Positions 54,181 to 63,201 of a stretch of DNA of 64,000 bases are shown here, in pieces. Origin of the DNA: Bacillus sp. Y1 (GTDB lineage Bacteria; Bacillota; Bacilli; Bacillales; Cytobacillaceae). The notes under the pieces are model-generated. The model saw only the letters and a list, made by a program, of their open reading frames with translations, ran no database searches and was not told the origin of the DNA. The translations under genes were made by a program, and so were the position numbers. The stretch covers positions 1,502,501 through 1,566,500 of the forward strand of contig NZ_CP030028.1 in the NCBI RefSeq assembly GCF_003586445.1, read 5' to 3'. Each line of letters begins with the position of its first letter. The first letter of the stretch is position 1.

Positions 54181-55281
54181 TTGCCGACTAAAAAAGCTAC
54201 TCCAGATCTGATATTATTGATTGTAACATTTACCCTTTTAGCGACCGGATTAATTATGGTTTATAGTGCGAGTGCCATTTGGGCTGACTATAAATTTGAC
54301 GATTCCTTTTATTTTGCCAAACGACAAATGTTGTTTGCTGGGGTCGGAATTGTGGCCATGTTCTTCATTATGAATGTCGATTATTGGACGTGGCGAACTT
54401 TCGCAAAAATGATCATAATCATCTGTTTTGTCCTTCTTGTTCTTGTACTCATCCCAGGGATAGGAAATGTAAGAAACGGTTCCCGAAGCTGGATTGGGGT
54501 TGGTGCTTTTTCTATTCAGCCTTCAGAGTTTATGAAGCTCGCGATGATTGCGTTTTTAGCTAAGTTTCTTTCGGAAAATCAAAAAAAGATTACTTCTTTC
54601 AGAAAAGGTCTTATGCCATCTCTTGGCTTAGTATTTCTTGCATTCGGGATGATTATGCTACAACCAGACCTAGGAACTGGAACGGTGATGGTTGGAACGT
54701 CGGTTGTCATGATTTTTATCGCTGGTGCCAGAATTGGCCATTTTGTGGGCTTAGGATTGCTAGGGGTTATTGGGTTTGTTGGCCTAGTTATATCAGCCCC
54801 ATACCGAATAAAGAGGATTACCTCCTTTTTAGATCCATGGGAGGACCCACTCGGCAGTGGTTTTCAAATCATTCAGTCTCTTTATGCGATTGGTCCAGGT
54901 GGATTATTCGGTTTAGGATTAGGACAAAGTAGACAAAAGTTCTTCTATCTACCTGAACCACAAACCGATTTTATCTTTGCCATCTTGGCTGAGGAATTGG
55001 GTTTCATTGGAGGGTCCTTTGTTTTACTTCTATTCGCTTTATTATTATGGCGTGGAATTCGAATTGCTTTAGGTGCTCCAGATTTATTTGGTAGTTTTTT
55101 GGCAGTTGGAATTGTTGCAATGGTCGCTATTCAAGTAATGATTAATGTGGGTGTGGTTACAGGACTGATGCCGGTTACTGGAATTACTCTTCCGTTTCTG
55201 AGCTATGGAGGTTCTTCCTTAACACTCATGCTTATGGCCATTGGGGTGCTACTAAACGTTAGTAAACACTCGAAATTATGA
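54181..55281 (+). CDS. spoVE: SpoVE, sporulation SEDS protein
   Basis: The protein has 366 residues, and TTG 54181 after GAGGTG gives the canonical length. VYSASAIWADYKFDDSFYFAKRQ and FSIQPSEFMKLAMIAFLAKFLSENQK are close to B. subtilis SpoVE, which separates it from FtsW at 5.3 kb. Asp263 in PEPQTDFIFA is the predicted catalytic aspartate. With SpoVD it makes the spore cortex. The 95-base gap to murD holds no gene, only an outer AGGGCTT/AAGCCCT repeat. Confidence 0.94.
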   Translation: MPTKKATPDLILLIVTFTLLATGLIMVYSASAIWADYKFDDSFYFAKRQMLFAGVGIVAMFFIMNVDYWTWRTFAKMIIIICFVLLVLVLIPGIGNVRNGSRSWIGVGAFSIQPSEFMKLAMIAFLAKFLSENQKKITSFRKGLMPSLGLVFLAFGMIMLQPDLGTGTVMVGTSVVMIFIAGARIGHFVGLGLLGVIGFVGLVISAPYRIKRITSFLDPWEDPLGSGFQIIQSLYAIGPGGLFGLGLGQSRQKFFYLPEPQTDFIFAILAEELGFIGGSFVLLLFALLLWRGIRIALGAPDLFGSFLAVGIVAMVAIQVMINVGVVTGLMPVTGITLPFLSYGGSSLTLMLMAIGVLLNVSKHSKL

Positions 55282-55295
55282 GATAGATAAGCTTA

Positions 55296-55332
55296 AGAAC
55301 CCTGTTATTCATGCAGGGTTCTCTTCTGTTTA
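55296..55332 (+). terminator. Terminator after spoVE
   Basis: AGAACCCTG pairs with CAGGGTTCT, followed by a pyrimidine-rich tract with scattered T. Confidence 0.8.
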
Positions 55333-55486
55333 TTATTACATTTAGATGACAATCGTTCGTTGTTTTTCGATTTGTCGTTTGAAATATAGTAAAATGGGGT
55401 AAAACGTGAGGGTGATTTTTTTCAGATTACATCATGACTATCATCGAGAATAGTTGATTTTTCAACGTTAAGGAGAGTGGAAAGAA

Positions 55487-56593
55487 TTGCGTATAGTTGT
55501 AAGTGGTGGTGGAACCGGTGGTCATATTTATCCGGCTCTGGCACTTATTAGAGAGATACAAAAGGAACATAAAAATGCTGAGTTTTTATATATCGGTACT
55601 GAAAAAGGATTAGAAAACACCATTGTTAGAAGAGAAAATATTCCTTTTCAATCAATACATATTACTGGGTTTAAACGTAAACTTTCAATAGATAATGTGA
55701 AAACGGTGATTAGATTCTTAAAGGGTGTTCAAAAAAGTAAGCAATATTTAAAAGAATTTAAAGCAGATGTTGTCATAGGCACGGGCGGGTACGTATGTGG
55801 TCCTGTTGTTTATGCTGCTTCTAAGCTCGGAATTCCAACAATCATACATGAACAAAACAGTGTACCAGGATTAACGAATAAGTTTTTAAGTCGGTATGTT
55901 GATAAGGTTGCTATTTGTTTTGAGGAAGCCAAAAGCTATTTTCCTCAAGAAAAGGTTGAGCTTACAGGAAATCCAAGAGCATCTGAAGTATTAAATAAGG
56001 ATGGAATTAAAGGGAAGCTGTCTGTTGGATTAAAAACGAATATCCCATCAGTGCTAGTAGTAGGTGGAAGTCGTGGGGCACGGCCAATAAATGAAGCGAT
56101 TTTAAAATCATTATCAGTGCTTAGTGAAAAACCTTATCAAGTATTATATGTAACTGGAGAGGTTCACTACGATGAAGTACTCAAAGAAGTGGAACTAGTT
56201 GGAAATCCTGATAATGTCATTGTAAAGCCTTTTATTCATAATATGCCAGAAGTTCTTGCAGGAATGGATTTAATTGTTGCTCGAGCAGGTGCAACGACGT
56301 TAGCTGAATTGACATCCTTAGGAGTACCAAGCATACTAGTTCCTAGCCCTTATGTAACAAATAATCATCAGGAAAAAAATGCTCGCGCCTTAAGTGATCA
56401 TGGTGCTGCTATATTAATGCTTGAAAAAGACTTAACGGCTACTAAATTAATAGAGCAAATGGATTCTCTATTACTTCATAAAGAAAGCTTAAAAGAAATG
56501 AAGCAAGCAGCCTATAAATTAGGGATTCGTGATGCGGCCCAGAGACTGTATCGATTAATGGAGACGTTATTAAAAGAAAGAAACAGTCGATAA
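55487..56593 (+). CDS. murG: UDP-GlcNAc:lipid I GlcNAc transferase MurG
   Basis: The protein has 368 residues. It converts lipid I to lipid II on the cytoplasmic face. The N-terminal [15 protein letters not shown] and the [26 protein letters not shown] and [23 protein letters not shown] blocks are diagnostic GT-B motifs. It starts at TTG behind AAGGAGAG. The 205-base upstream gap contains the spoVE terminator and an AT-rich promoter-like stretch ending TATAGTAAAAT. Confidence 0.96.
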   Translation: MRIVVSGGGTGGHIYPALALIREIQKEHKNAEFLYIGTEKGLENTIVRRENIPFQSIHITGFKRKLSIDNVKTVIRFLKGVQKSKQYLKEFKADVVIGTGGYVCGPVVYAASKLGIPTIIHEQNSVPGLTNKFLSRYVDKVAICFEEAKSYFPQEKVELTGNPRASEVLNKDGIKGKLSVGLKTNIPSVLVVGGSRGARPINEAILKSLSVLSEKPYQVLYVTGEVHYDEVLKEVELVGNPDNVIVKPFIHNMPEVLAGMDLIVARAGATTLAELTSLGVPSILVPSPYVTNNHQEKNARALSDHGAAILMLEKDLTATKLIEQMDSLLLHKESLKEMKQAAYKLGIRDAAQRLYRLMETLLKERNSR

Positions 56594-56671
56594 TAATGAT
56601 TCCTTCGTTTGTAGCCTAGGTTTGAAACGATGCATAAGATAAAATAACTCCGACTGAAAGGGGAGGTAGGA

Positions 56672-57580
56672 ATGATTGGATTAGCTGAAGAATTAAAGCA
56701 GTCTAAGATTGGAACGGTTAAAGAAAATGAGCCAATGGCGAATCATACAACGATTAAGATTGGTGGACCTGCAGAACTTTTTGTAGAGCCCTCATCAGTA
56801 GAAAACTTAGAAACGACCATGAATTTGATCCGAAAGTATAAAGTACAGTGGATTGCTATTGGAAGAGGGTCAAATTTACTCGTGTCTGATCGAGGAATTT
56901 CCGGTGTGGTAATTAAGCTTGGTTCAGGATTAGATAAGGTTGAAATAAATGGTACAACACTTACGGTTGGTGGTGGACACTCACTTGTGAGCTTGGCAAC
57001 CTCCATCAGTAGAAAAGGGTTATCAGGATTAGAGTTTGCTAGCGGGATCCCTGGGTCTGTCGGTGGGGCAGTGTTCATGAACGCGGGGGCACACGGATCT
57101 GATATTTCTAAGATACTTGACAAAGCTCTCGTACTATTTGAGGACGGCACATTAGAATGGGTTTCGAACGAGGAAATGGAGTTTTCCTATCGAACTTCTG
57201 TGCTGCAAAAAAATCGACCAGGAGTTGTTGTTGAAGCAGTTTTTTCTTTGAAAGAAGGAAACAAGGATTCTATTTTTAGTGAAATGCAAAAGAACAAAGA
57301 CTACCGAAAAGAGACCCAACCTTGGAATTTCCCATGTGCGGGTAGCATTTTCAGAAATCCACTGCCGAATTATGCAGGTAAGTTGATTGAGGTTGCGGGC
57401 CTAAAGGGTTACCAAATCGGTGGGGCTAAAATATCAGAAATGCATGGGAATTTTATCGTAAATACAGGAAATGCAAAGGCAGACGATGTTTTACAGTTAA
57501 TTCAGCATGTCAAGGATACGATATATGACTTGTATGAAATAAAAATGGAAACAGAAGTTGAAATAATAGGAATAAAATAG
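56672..57580 (+). CDS. murB: UDP-N-acetylenolpyruvoylglucosamine reductase MurB
   Basis: This 302-residue FAD enzyme reduces the enolpyruvyl group to make UDP-MurNAc. [29 protein letters not shown], the [21 protein letters not shown] loop and CAGSIFRNP (catalytic serine region) show the type II MurB family without the Tyr loop. It starts at ATG after GGGGAGG. murB follows murG after 78 bases, as in B. subtilis. Confidence 0.96.
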   Translation: MIGLAEELKQSKIGTVKENEPMANHTTIKIGGPAELFVEPSSVENLETTMNLIRKYKVQWIAIGRGSNLLVSDRGISGVVIKLGSGLDKVEINGTTLTVGGGHSLVSLATSISRKGLSGLEFASGIPGSVGGAVFMNAGAHGSDISKILDKALVLFEDGTLEWVSNEEMEFSYRTSVLQKNRPGVVVEAVFSLKEGNKDSIFSEMQKNKDYRKETQPWNFPCAGSIFRNPLPNYAGKLIEVAGLKGYQIGGAKISEMHGNFIVNTGNAKADDVLQLIQHVKDTIYDLYEIKMETEVEIIGIK

Positions 57581-57612
57581 GATTAATGTCCCCCTTACAA
57601 AGTAGTGGTATA

Positions 57613-57621
57613 TGATATAAT
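57613..57621 (+). promoter_or_regulatory. Extended -10 promoter candidate upstream of divIB
   Basis: TGATATAAT is an exact extended -10 (TGn and TATAAT at 57616-57621). The hairpin at 57656 would then lie in the divIB leader. Confidence 0.4.
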
Positions 57622-57655
57622 AAATACTTGGGAAATTACTTATTACCTAAAAAAT

Positions 57656-57685
57656 AACGGCATGATTTCTCGTGCCGTTGTTTTC
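57656..57685 (+). terminator. Terminator-like hairpin between murB and divIB
   Basis: AACGGCATG pairs with CGTGCCGTT (one G-U) around ATTTCT, followed by GTTTTC. The T run is short, so termination may be partial. Confidence 0.65.
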
Positions 57686-57752
57686 ACTTATAAAAAATAA
57701 TTGGATTATCTTTTTTTTACACAAAATATATTTGCATGGTGAGGTGATTGGA

Positions 57753-58538
57753 TTGGATCAGGGGAAAATAGTCTCAATTGAAGAACGGATTCCCAAGTTG
57801 AAACAACAAAGACGAAAAAAGGCTAATAGAAGACTGGTCACTTTATTAAGTTTATTCTTCTTGTTAATCGTTTGCGTCGTTTATTTCCAATCACCGTTAA
57901 GTCATATTAAAAAAATAAGTGTTACAGGTAATGACTTATACAAGGCTGAACATCTAGTGAAAAACAGTGGCTTGTCCACTGGTATGAATATTTGGAAGCT
58001 TGATAAAAAACAAGTGGAAAAGGAAATAGAGAAGCTTCCGGAAATAAAATCAGCAACTGTAAAATGGTCATTCCCTAATAATGTATTAATTGCTGTAAAG
58101 GAATATGATCGGATTGCAGTTATTGCAAAAGAAAATTCGTTTATTCCCGTTTTAGAGAATGGTGAAATATTACAGGATGAAGGAAGTACAAGCTCACCTT
58201 CTAATGCTCCAATATTAATTGGTTTTACAGAAGGAGAGATACTTGAAGAGATGGTTAGTAGTCTTAAAGAGCTCCCGTTTGAAATTCTTTACTCCATTTC
58301 TGAAGTGAACTATACACCAAAAGAAACGGATCGTTTCCATATTTCTTTATACATGAATGATGGAAATGAAGTTAGTGCATCTTTAAGGAGCTTTTCAAAA
58401 AAAATGATACACTACCCTTCCATCGTGAGTCAGTTAGATCCGTCACAAAAGGGAGTTATTGATTTAGAGGTTGGTTCGTATTTTAAAACATACGAATCAG
58501 GAGGAGTTGAAACAAGTGAAGAAGAGGGTGAAGGGTAA
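57753..58538 (+). CDS. divIB: Cell division protein DivIB (FtsQ)
   Basis: The protein has 261 residues (B. subtilis 263). A basic cytoplasmic head with VSIEERIPKLKQQRRKKANRR precedes one membrane helix (about 30-47), a POTRA domain (HIKKISVTGNDLYKAEHLVKNSG) and the beta domain. It stabilises the FtsL-DivIC complex at the septum. TTG 57753 with GAGGTG 6 bases upstream is chosen; the longer frame lacks a ribosome site. Its last 23 bases overlap ylxW. Confidence 0.94.
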   Translation: MDQGKIVSIEERIPKLKQQRRKKANRRLVTLLSLFFLLIVCVVYFQSPLSHIKKISVTGNDLYKAEHLVKNSGLSTGMNIWKLDKKQVEKEIEKLPEIKSATVKWSFPNNVLIAVKEYDRIAVIAKENSFIPVLENGEILQDEGSTSSPSNAPILIGFTEGEILEEMVSSLKELPFEILYSISEVNYTPKETDRFHISLYMNDGNEVSASLRSFSKKMIHYPSIVSQLDPSQKGVIDLEVGSYFKTYESGGVETSEEEGEG

Positions 58539-59217
58539 ACATGTTATCCTCTCGTTAGTTTTCCTTGTATTAGGATATATGGTGTCTTTTTCTTACCACT
58601 TAACTAAACAGGAAAAGGCACAAAATACGATATCGGACAAGCAGTGGAATCGTGATTTAGAACTGCGCAATCAGTTGATTGCTCAGGAAGAAAGAAACCG
58701 AGAGCTTCAAAATGAGTTAAAGGAAAAGCAAGATAAAATTGTAGAGATTGAAGAAGAATTAGCGAAGGAAGAACAAGTTTTCTTCAATCTTGCGGAAGAC
58801 GCAGAGAAATATCGTATGTTTGTAGGTAAAGTGAAGGTAAAAGGGAAGGGAGTAGAAGTGTCCCTTGCTGATGGTGACTACAATCCGAATGAAGAAAACA
58901 TTAATAACTATATTGTTCATGAGCATCATGTCTTTAAAGTGATCAATGAGTTATATATATCGGGTGCTGCGGCAATTGCGATTAATGGGCAAAGGCTCAC
59001 ACATAATTCCTATATTCTTTGTAATGGTCCAGTGATTGAAGTGGATGGATATCAGCATCCTGCTCCATTCGTAATTACGGCTATTGGTGATCCTGATGTG
59101 ATGACCTCTGCTTTGAATATAACAGGTGGAATTAAAGATATGCTTGTAAATGACAATATTGAAGTAACGATCGAGAAAAAAGAAGAAGTTATTTTGGATC
59201 CACTATTAGGTACTTAA
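58516..59217 (+). CDS. ylxW: YlxW, DUF881 protein
   Basis: The protein has 233 residues (B. subtilis about 231). One N-terminal membrane helix (about 8-25) is followed by a coiled coil (about 40-80, rich in Glu/Lys/Gln) and the DUF881 domain (VEVSLADGDYNP, INELYISGAAAIAINGQRLT, ITAIGDP). GTG 58516 lies 9 bases after GGAGGAG and within the end of divIB, a 23-base overlap. The function is unknown; constant linkage to ftsA/ftsZ suggests an envelope or division role. Confidence 0.9.
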   Translation: MKKRVKGKHVILSLVFLVLGYMVSFSYHLTKQEKAQNTISDKQWNRDLELRNQLIAQEERNRELQNELKEKQDKIVEIEEELAKEEQVFFNLAEDAEKYRMFVGKVKVKGKGVEVSLADGDYNPNEENINNYIVHEHHVFKVINELYISGAAAIAINGQRLTHNSYILCNGPVIEVDGYQHPAPFVITAIGDPDVMTSALNITGGIKDMLVNDNIEVTIEKKEEVILDPLLGT

Positions 59218-59269
59218 CTCGTTTGCAAGTTTTGTCCACAAATATTTTAGAAAGCTAGGTGATTATTGC

Positions 59270-59998
59270 GTGGACAGAAAGAAAATAAATAGCTTGGTAA
59301 TCATCGGGGTGATTGTAGGCTTTATGCTTGCTATCCAATTTCAAACTGTCTCTAAGCCAGAGGTAAGAGACACAAGGGATACATGGCAGCTTCGTGAAGA
59401 CTTAGTGAAGGAAAAGGAGCTTCAATCCCGACTGATTAAAGAAATTCGTTCCAATGAAGAAAAATTGAACGAATACGAAACGGAAAGGGAGCAGGGCAAG
59501 GGAAACACATTAAGGAATACTCTAGAGGAATTAAAGCAAGAAGCAGGACTAACTGAGTTGTCTGGACCAGGTTTGACGATTTACATAGAACAACTGAATG
59601 AAGAATTGATCCTAGGGACTTCAGGTGCTACGCTTTCAGCGGACCTATTAGAACGACTTCTTAATGAAATAAATATGTATGGCGCAAAACATGTTTCAGT
59701 CGCAGGTCAAAGGGTGATCAATACAACTGTTATCCGTGATATCAATGGCGAAACGAAAATAAACGGACGTTCCTTAACGAAATTTCCTATCGAAATCATT
59801 GTTTTGACGGAGGATTTTACCGTTGCGGAAAAGCTGTACAATCAAATGCAGGTTTCCAAATCAGCAGAAGAATTCTTTATTGATAATCTAACAGTTACTG
59901 TAAAGAAGCCTGAGCTTTCCATTACTGTCCCAGCCTTTGAAGATTCCATTCGAATTAGAGGTATGGAGCAAGTAAAATCTGACAAAGGAGATAGTTAA
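59270..59998 (+). CDS. ylxX: YlxX, DUF881 protein
   Basis: The protein has 242 residues and is a paralogue of YlxW with the same layout: a membrane helix (about 8-25), a charged coiled coil (about 40-85) and DUF881 (LTIYIEQLNEE, LLERLLNEINMYGAKHVSVAGQRVI). GTG 59270 follows GCTAGGTG. sbp starts 2 bases after the stop. The function is unknown. Confidence 0.9.
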   Translation: MDRKKINSLVIIGVIVGFMLAIQFQTVSKPEVRDTRDTWQLREDLVKEKELQSRLIKEIRSNEEKLNEYETEREQGKGNTLRNTLEELKQEAGLTELSGPGLTIYIEQLNEELILGTSGATLSADLLERLLNEINMYGAKHVSVAGQRVINTTVIRDINGETKINGRSLTKFPIEIIVLTEDFTVAEKLYNQMQVSKSAEEFFIDNLTVTVKKPELSITVPAFEDSIRIRGMEQVKSDKGDS

Positions 59999-60000
59999 TC

Positions 60001-60351
60001 ATGTGGCTTCCCCTTTTAGGATTAATAATTGGAGTCGTCCTAGGTTTATTAACCGATATATCTGTTCCTGAGGAATATTCTAATTATCTATCCATTGCCG
60101 TACTAGCTGCCCTTGATACTTTATTCGGGGGAATCAGGGCGCATTTGCAAAATATATATGACGAAAAGGTTTTTGTTTCCGGTTTTTTCTTTAATATTAT
60201 TCTTGCTGCAAGTTTAGCTTTTCTAGGTGTTCATCTTGGTGTAGACTTGTATTTAGCAGCAGTTTTTGCCTTTGGAGTAAGGCTATTTCAAAATATCGCC
60301 GTTATTCGAAGAATTTTGCTAACAAAATGGTCTACAAGTAAAGAAAAATAG
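60001..60351 (+). CDS. sbp: Small basic protein Sbp (DUF1290)
   Basis: This 116-residue membrane protein has three hydrophobic segments. LLGLIIGVVLGLLTDISVPEEYSNYLSI and ALDTLFGGIRAHLQNIYDEKVFVSGFFFN are the DUF1290 signature. It starts at ATG two bases after ylxX, with AAAGGAG in the end of that gene, so ylxW-ylxX-sbp form one unit. The function is unknown. It is followed by the ftsA promoter region. Confidence 0.93.
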   Translation: MWLPLLGLIIGVVLGLLTDISVPEEYSNYLSIAVLAALDTLFGGIRAHLQNIYDEKVFVSGFFFNIILAASLAFLGVHLGVDLYLAAVFAFGVRLFQNIAVIRRILLTKWSTSKEK

Positions 60352-60370
60352 AAAAAATTTGTATATTTTA

Positions 60371-60397
60371 AAAGGGAATACATTAATTTTGCCGAAT
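60371..60397 (+). promoter_or_regulatory. Sigma-H-type promoter candidate for ftsAZ
   Basis: AAAGGGAAT (60371-60379; consensus RnAGGAwWW, one mismatch), an 11-base spacer and GCCGAAT (60391-60397; RnnGAAT exact) lie about 85 bases before ftsA. B. subtilis ftsAZ is known to have a sigma-H promoter. Confidence 0.6.
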
Positions 60398-60480
60398 AAT
60401 TTTATAGATACAATATTATACGGTCTGAAAAACGGGAATTGTTGTTCAATTTTTTGAATTGTTAAAGGAGGTGCCAAAGA

Positions 60481-61764
60481 ATGAACAGCAATGAAATATA
60501 TGTAAGTCTTGACATCGGTACATCCAGTGTAAAAGTGATCATTGGGGAAATGGTCAATGACTCTTTAAATATTATTGGTGTTGGCAATGTTAAATCCGAA
60601 GGACTAAGAAAAGGATCCATTGTTGATATAGATGAAACCGTTCATTCTATTAGAAAGGCAATAGAACAAGCTGAGAGAATGATAGGCATGGAAATTAATA
60701 AGGTAATTGTTGGTGTAACTGGGAACCATGTGATGTTACAGCCCTGTCATGGTGTAGTAGCTGTTTCAAGTGAAAATCGTGAAATTACCAATGATGATGT
60801 AGCTCGAGTAATTGATGCAGCGCAAGTAATATCTATTCCTCCTGAGCGTGAGATTATTGATGTCATTCCTAAGCAATTTATTGTTGATGGACTAGATGAA
60901 ATTAATGACCCACGGGGAATGATAGGTGTAAGGCTTGAAATGGAAGGAACGATAATTACAGGTTCTAAGACGATTTTACATAATACTCTTCGATGCGTAG
61001 AACGTTCTGGATTAGAAATCCTTGATATCACTTTACAACCACTAGCTTCTGGTGCCTTTGCACTCTCAAAGGATGAAAAAAACTTAGGTGTGGCACTCGT
61101 TGATATAGGTGGAGGGTCAACAACCATTAGTGTATTTGAACAAGGATTTTTGCGAGCAACAAGTGTACTTCCAGTTGGTGGAGACCATATAACAAAAGAT
61201 ATCTCGATTGGTCTTCGCACATCTACTGAAGATGCTGAGAAAATAAAAACTAAACACGGACATGCATTTTATGACCATGCTTCCGAGGAAGAAGTGTTTA
61301 GTGTACCGATTATCGGAAGCGATCAGCATCAACAATTTAACCAGCTAGAAGTTTCTGATATTATTGAAGCAAGAATGGAAGAAATTTTTGACCTTATTCA
61401 AAATGAAATTAGACGTTTGGGCATTCGTGATTTACCTGGTGGTTATGTGTTGTCAGGTGGAGTTGCAAACACCCAAGGAATTCTTGAATTAGCTCAAGTG
61501 GTTTTCCAAAACCGAGTACGCATCGCCATTCCGGATTATATTGGAGTGCGTGAGCCGCAATACACGACTGCTGTCGGTTTAATAAAATTCGCTTATAAAA
61601 ATGCTAAAATACAAGGTCGGTCTATTGGTAACAGTACAGCTGCCTCTGAAACAAAGGAAAAAAGAGTTCAAAAGCAGCCACAACCAAAAACAAAACCGGA
61701 CAAGCAGCCGGAAGAAAAAATGACATCACGAGTGAAAAAATTCCTTGGTTACTTTTTTGAATAG
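60481..61764 (+). CDS. ftsA: Cell division protein FtsA
   Basis: This 427-residue actin-like ATPase tethers FtsZ to the membrane. EIYVSLDIGTSSVKVIIGE is the first phosphate loop, VALVDIGGGSTTISVFEQG the second and GGYVLSGGVANTQGI the adenosine motif. A Lys/Pro/Gln-rich linker (about 385-412) leads to the C-terminal amphipathic membrane helix SRVKKFLGYFFE. It starts at ATG after AAAGGAGGTG. Confidence 0.97.
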   Translation: MNSNEIYVSLDIGTSSVKVIIGEMVNDSLNIIGVGNVKSEGLRKGSIVDIDETVHSIRKAIEQAERMIGMEINKVIVGVTGNHVMLQPCHGVVAVSSENREITNDDVARVIDAAQVISIPPEREIIDVIPKQFIVDGLDEINDPRGMIGVRLEMEGTIITGSKTILHNTLRCVERSGLEILDITLQPLASGAFALSKDEKNLGVALVDIGGGSTTISVFEQGFLRATSVLPVGGDHITKDISIGLRTSTEDAEKIKTKHGHAFYDHASEEEVFSVPIIGSDQHQQFNQLEVSDIIEARMEEIFDLIQNEIRRLGIRDLPGGYVLSGGVANTQGILELAQVVFQNRVRIAIPDYIGVREPQYTTAVGLIKFAYKNAKIQGRSIGNSTAASETKEKRVQKQPQPKTKPDKQPEEKMTSRVKKFLGYFFE

Positions 61765-61815
61765 TGTTTTCAATTGACCGCTACCGGGAATATCGACGAA
61801 TTAGGAGGATACGTC

Positions 61816-62961
61816 ATGTTGGAATTTGATACAAATTTAGATTCATTGGCAACTATAAAAGTAATCGGCGTTGGTGGAGGCGGAAATAATGCTGTTAATC
61901 GGATGATTGAGCATGGCGTCCAGGGTGTCGAGTTTATTGCTGTAAATACAGATGCTCAGGCATTAAATTTATCCAAGGCAGAAACTAGAATGCAAATTGG
62001 GGGAAAGCTTACTCGTGGACTTGGAGCAGGAGCAAACCCTGAAGTAGGAAAAAAAGCAGCTGAAGAAAGTAGAGAACAAATTGAAGAAGTGTTAGCTGGA
62101 GCGGATATGGTTTTCGTTACAGCTGGTATGGGTGGCGGAACTGGAACAGGGGCTGCACCAGTTATTGCTCAAATCGCTCGCGAATTAGGGGCATTAACAG
62201 TAGGTGTTGTAACAAGACCATTTACGTTTGAAGGTAGAAAGCGTTCGACTCAAGCTCAAGGCGGAATCTCGTCTATGAAGGAAGCGGTTGATACACTTAT
62301 TGTGATTCCAAACGATCGTCTTCTTGAAATTGTGGATAAGAGTACGCCAATGCTTGAAGCATTCCGTGAGGCTGACAACGTTCTTCGCCAAGGGGTTCAA
62401 GGTATTTCTGACCTTATTGCAACACCAGGTCTTATCAACTTAGACTTTGCAGACGTAAAGACAATTATGTCTAACAAAGGCTCAGCTCTTATGGGGATTG
62501 GTGTAGCTGCAGGAGAAAATCGTGCAACAGAAGCAGCGAAAAAAGCCATTTCATCTCCGCTACTAGAAAAGTCCATTGATGGAGCTCAAGGTGTGTTGAT
62601 GAACATTACTGGTGGGTCAAATTTAAGTCTATATGAAGTACAAGAAGCAGCAGACATCGTTGCTTCAGCATCAGACCAAGAAGTCAACATGATCTTTGGT
62701 TCAGTAATCAATGATAACTTAAAGGATGAGATTGTTGTAACCGTAATTGCGACTGGATTCAACGAAGACATTTCTCAACCGAAACCAATAAATCGTCCAT
62801 CATTTGGGCAACAAAAACAATCAGTAGCACCTACAAAGCCACAAAGAGAAATCATTCGTGAAGAGGAGTACAATGAACCTGTACGTCCAACTACTTCACA
62901 CAGCGGTGACGATACGTTAGATATACCTACTTTCTTACGTAATCGTAATAGAAGACGATAG
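61816..62961 (+). CDS. ftsZ: Cell division GTPase FtsZ
   Basis: The protein has 381 residues. The tubulin-like core carries [12 protein letters not shown], the signature GGGTGTG at 106-112, and the catalytic T7 loop [12 protein letters not shown] variable linker precedes the conserved C-terminal peptide [13 protein letters not shown], which binds FtsA and other partners. ATG 61816 follows TTAGGAGGA; the frame extends 42 bases upstream without a ribosome site. It ends at a perfect terminator. Confidence 0.98.
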   Translation: MLEFDTNLDSLATIKVIGVGGGGNNAVNRMIEHGVQGVEFIAVNTDAQALNLSKAETRMQIGGKLTRGLGAGANPEVGKKAAEESREQIEEVLAGADMVFVTAGMGGGTGTGAAPVIAQIARELGALTVGVVTRPFTFEGRKRSTQAQGGISSMKEAVDTLIVIPNDRLLEIVDKSTPMLEAFREADNVLRQGVQGISDLIATPGLINLDFADVKTIMSNKGSALMGIGVAAGENRATEAAKKAISSPLLEKSIDGAQGVLMNITGGSNLSLYEVQEAADIVASASDQEVNMIFGSVINDNLKDEIVVTVIATGFNEDISQPKPINRPSFGQQKQSVAPTKPQREIIREEEYNEPVRPTTSHSGDDTLDIPTFLRNRNRRR

Positions 62962-62977
62962 TAAACCCTATCAATAC

Positions 62978-63015
62978 AAAAAGCAGAATTCGACCAGAAT
63001 TCTGCTTTTTATTTT
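62978..63015 (+). terminator. Terminator after ftsZ
   Basis: A perfect 14-bp stem (62978-62991 with 62997-63010, loop GACCA) is followed by a T-rich tract. Confidence 0.94.
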
Positions 63016-63058
63016 GTTTTAAGTGGGAAATCTATTTTCCTAACCTCATATGAGAAAT

Positions 63059-63146
63059 TTTGACAAAAAACGGAGGTATTTGTGAAAATCTCTTCTTTTT
63101 TGTGTACATAAAGTGACACACTTCCAACATCTATGTACGTTATACT
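63059..63146 (+). promoter_or_regulatory. spoIIG-type promoter with 22-bp spacer and upstream 0A-like box
   Basis: GTGACA (63113-63118; 5 of 6 to TTGACA) and TATACT (63141-63146) are separated by exactly 22 bases, the unusual spacing of the B. subtilis spoIIG promoter. TTTGACA (63059-63065; 6 of 7 to the reverse 0A box TTCGACA) lies near -94 from the expected start, matching the distal Spo0A site position. Confidence 0.6.
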
Positions 63147-63201
63147 TTTTCATAACAGAATAATAGATTGAAAAAGGAGAAACGAGCAAGGAGGAAAATC
63201 T

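Noticed and set aside
60747..61220. A 157-codon minus-strand frame inside ftsA
   Set aside because: It is antisense to the FtsA actin-fold core with shadow-like composition and no ribosome site.
62990..62996. A 0A-box-like TTCGACC in the ftsZ terminator loop
   Set aside because: It is part of the palindromic terminator and about 160 bases from the spoIIG start, farther than known Spo0A sites.
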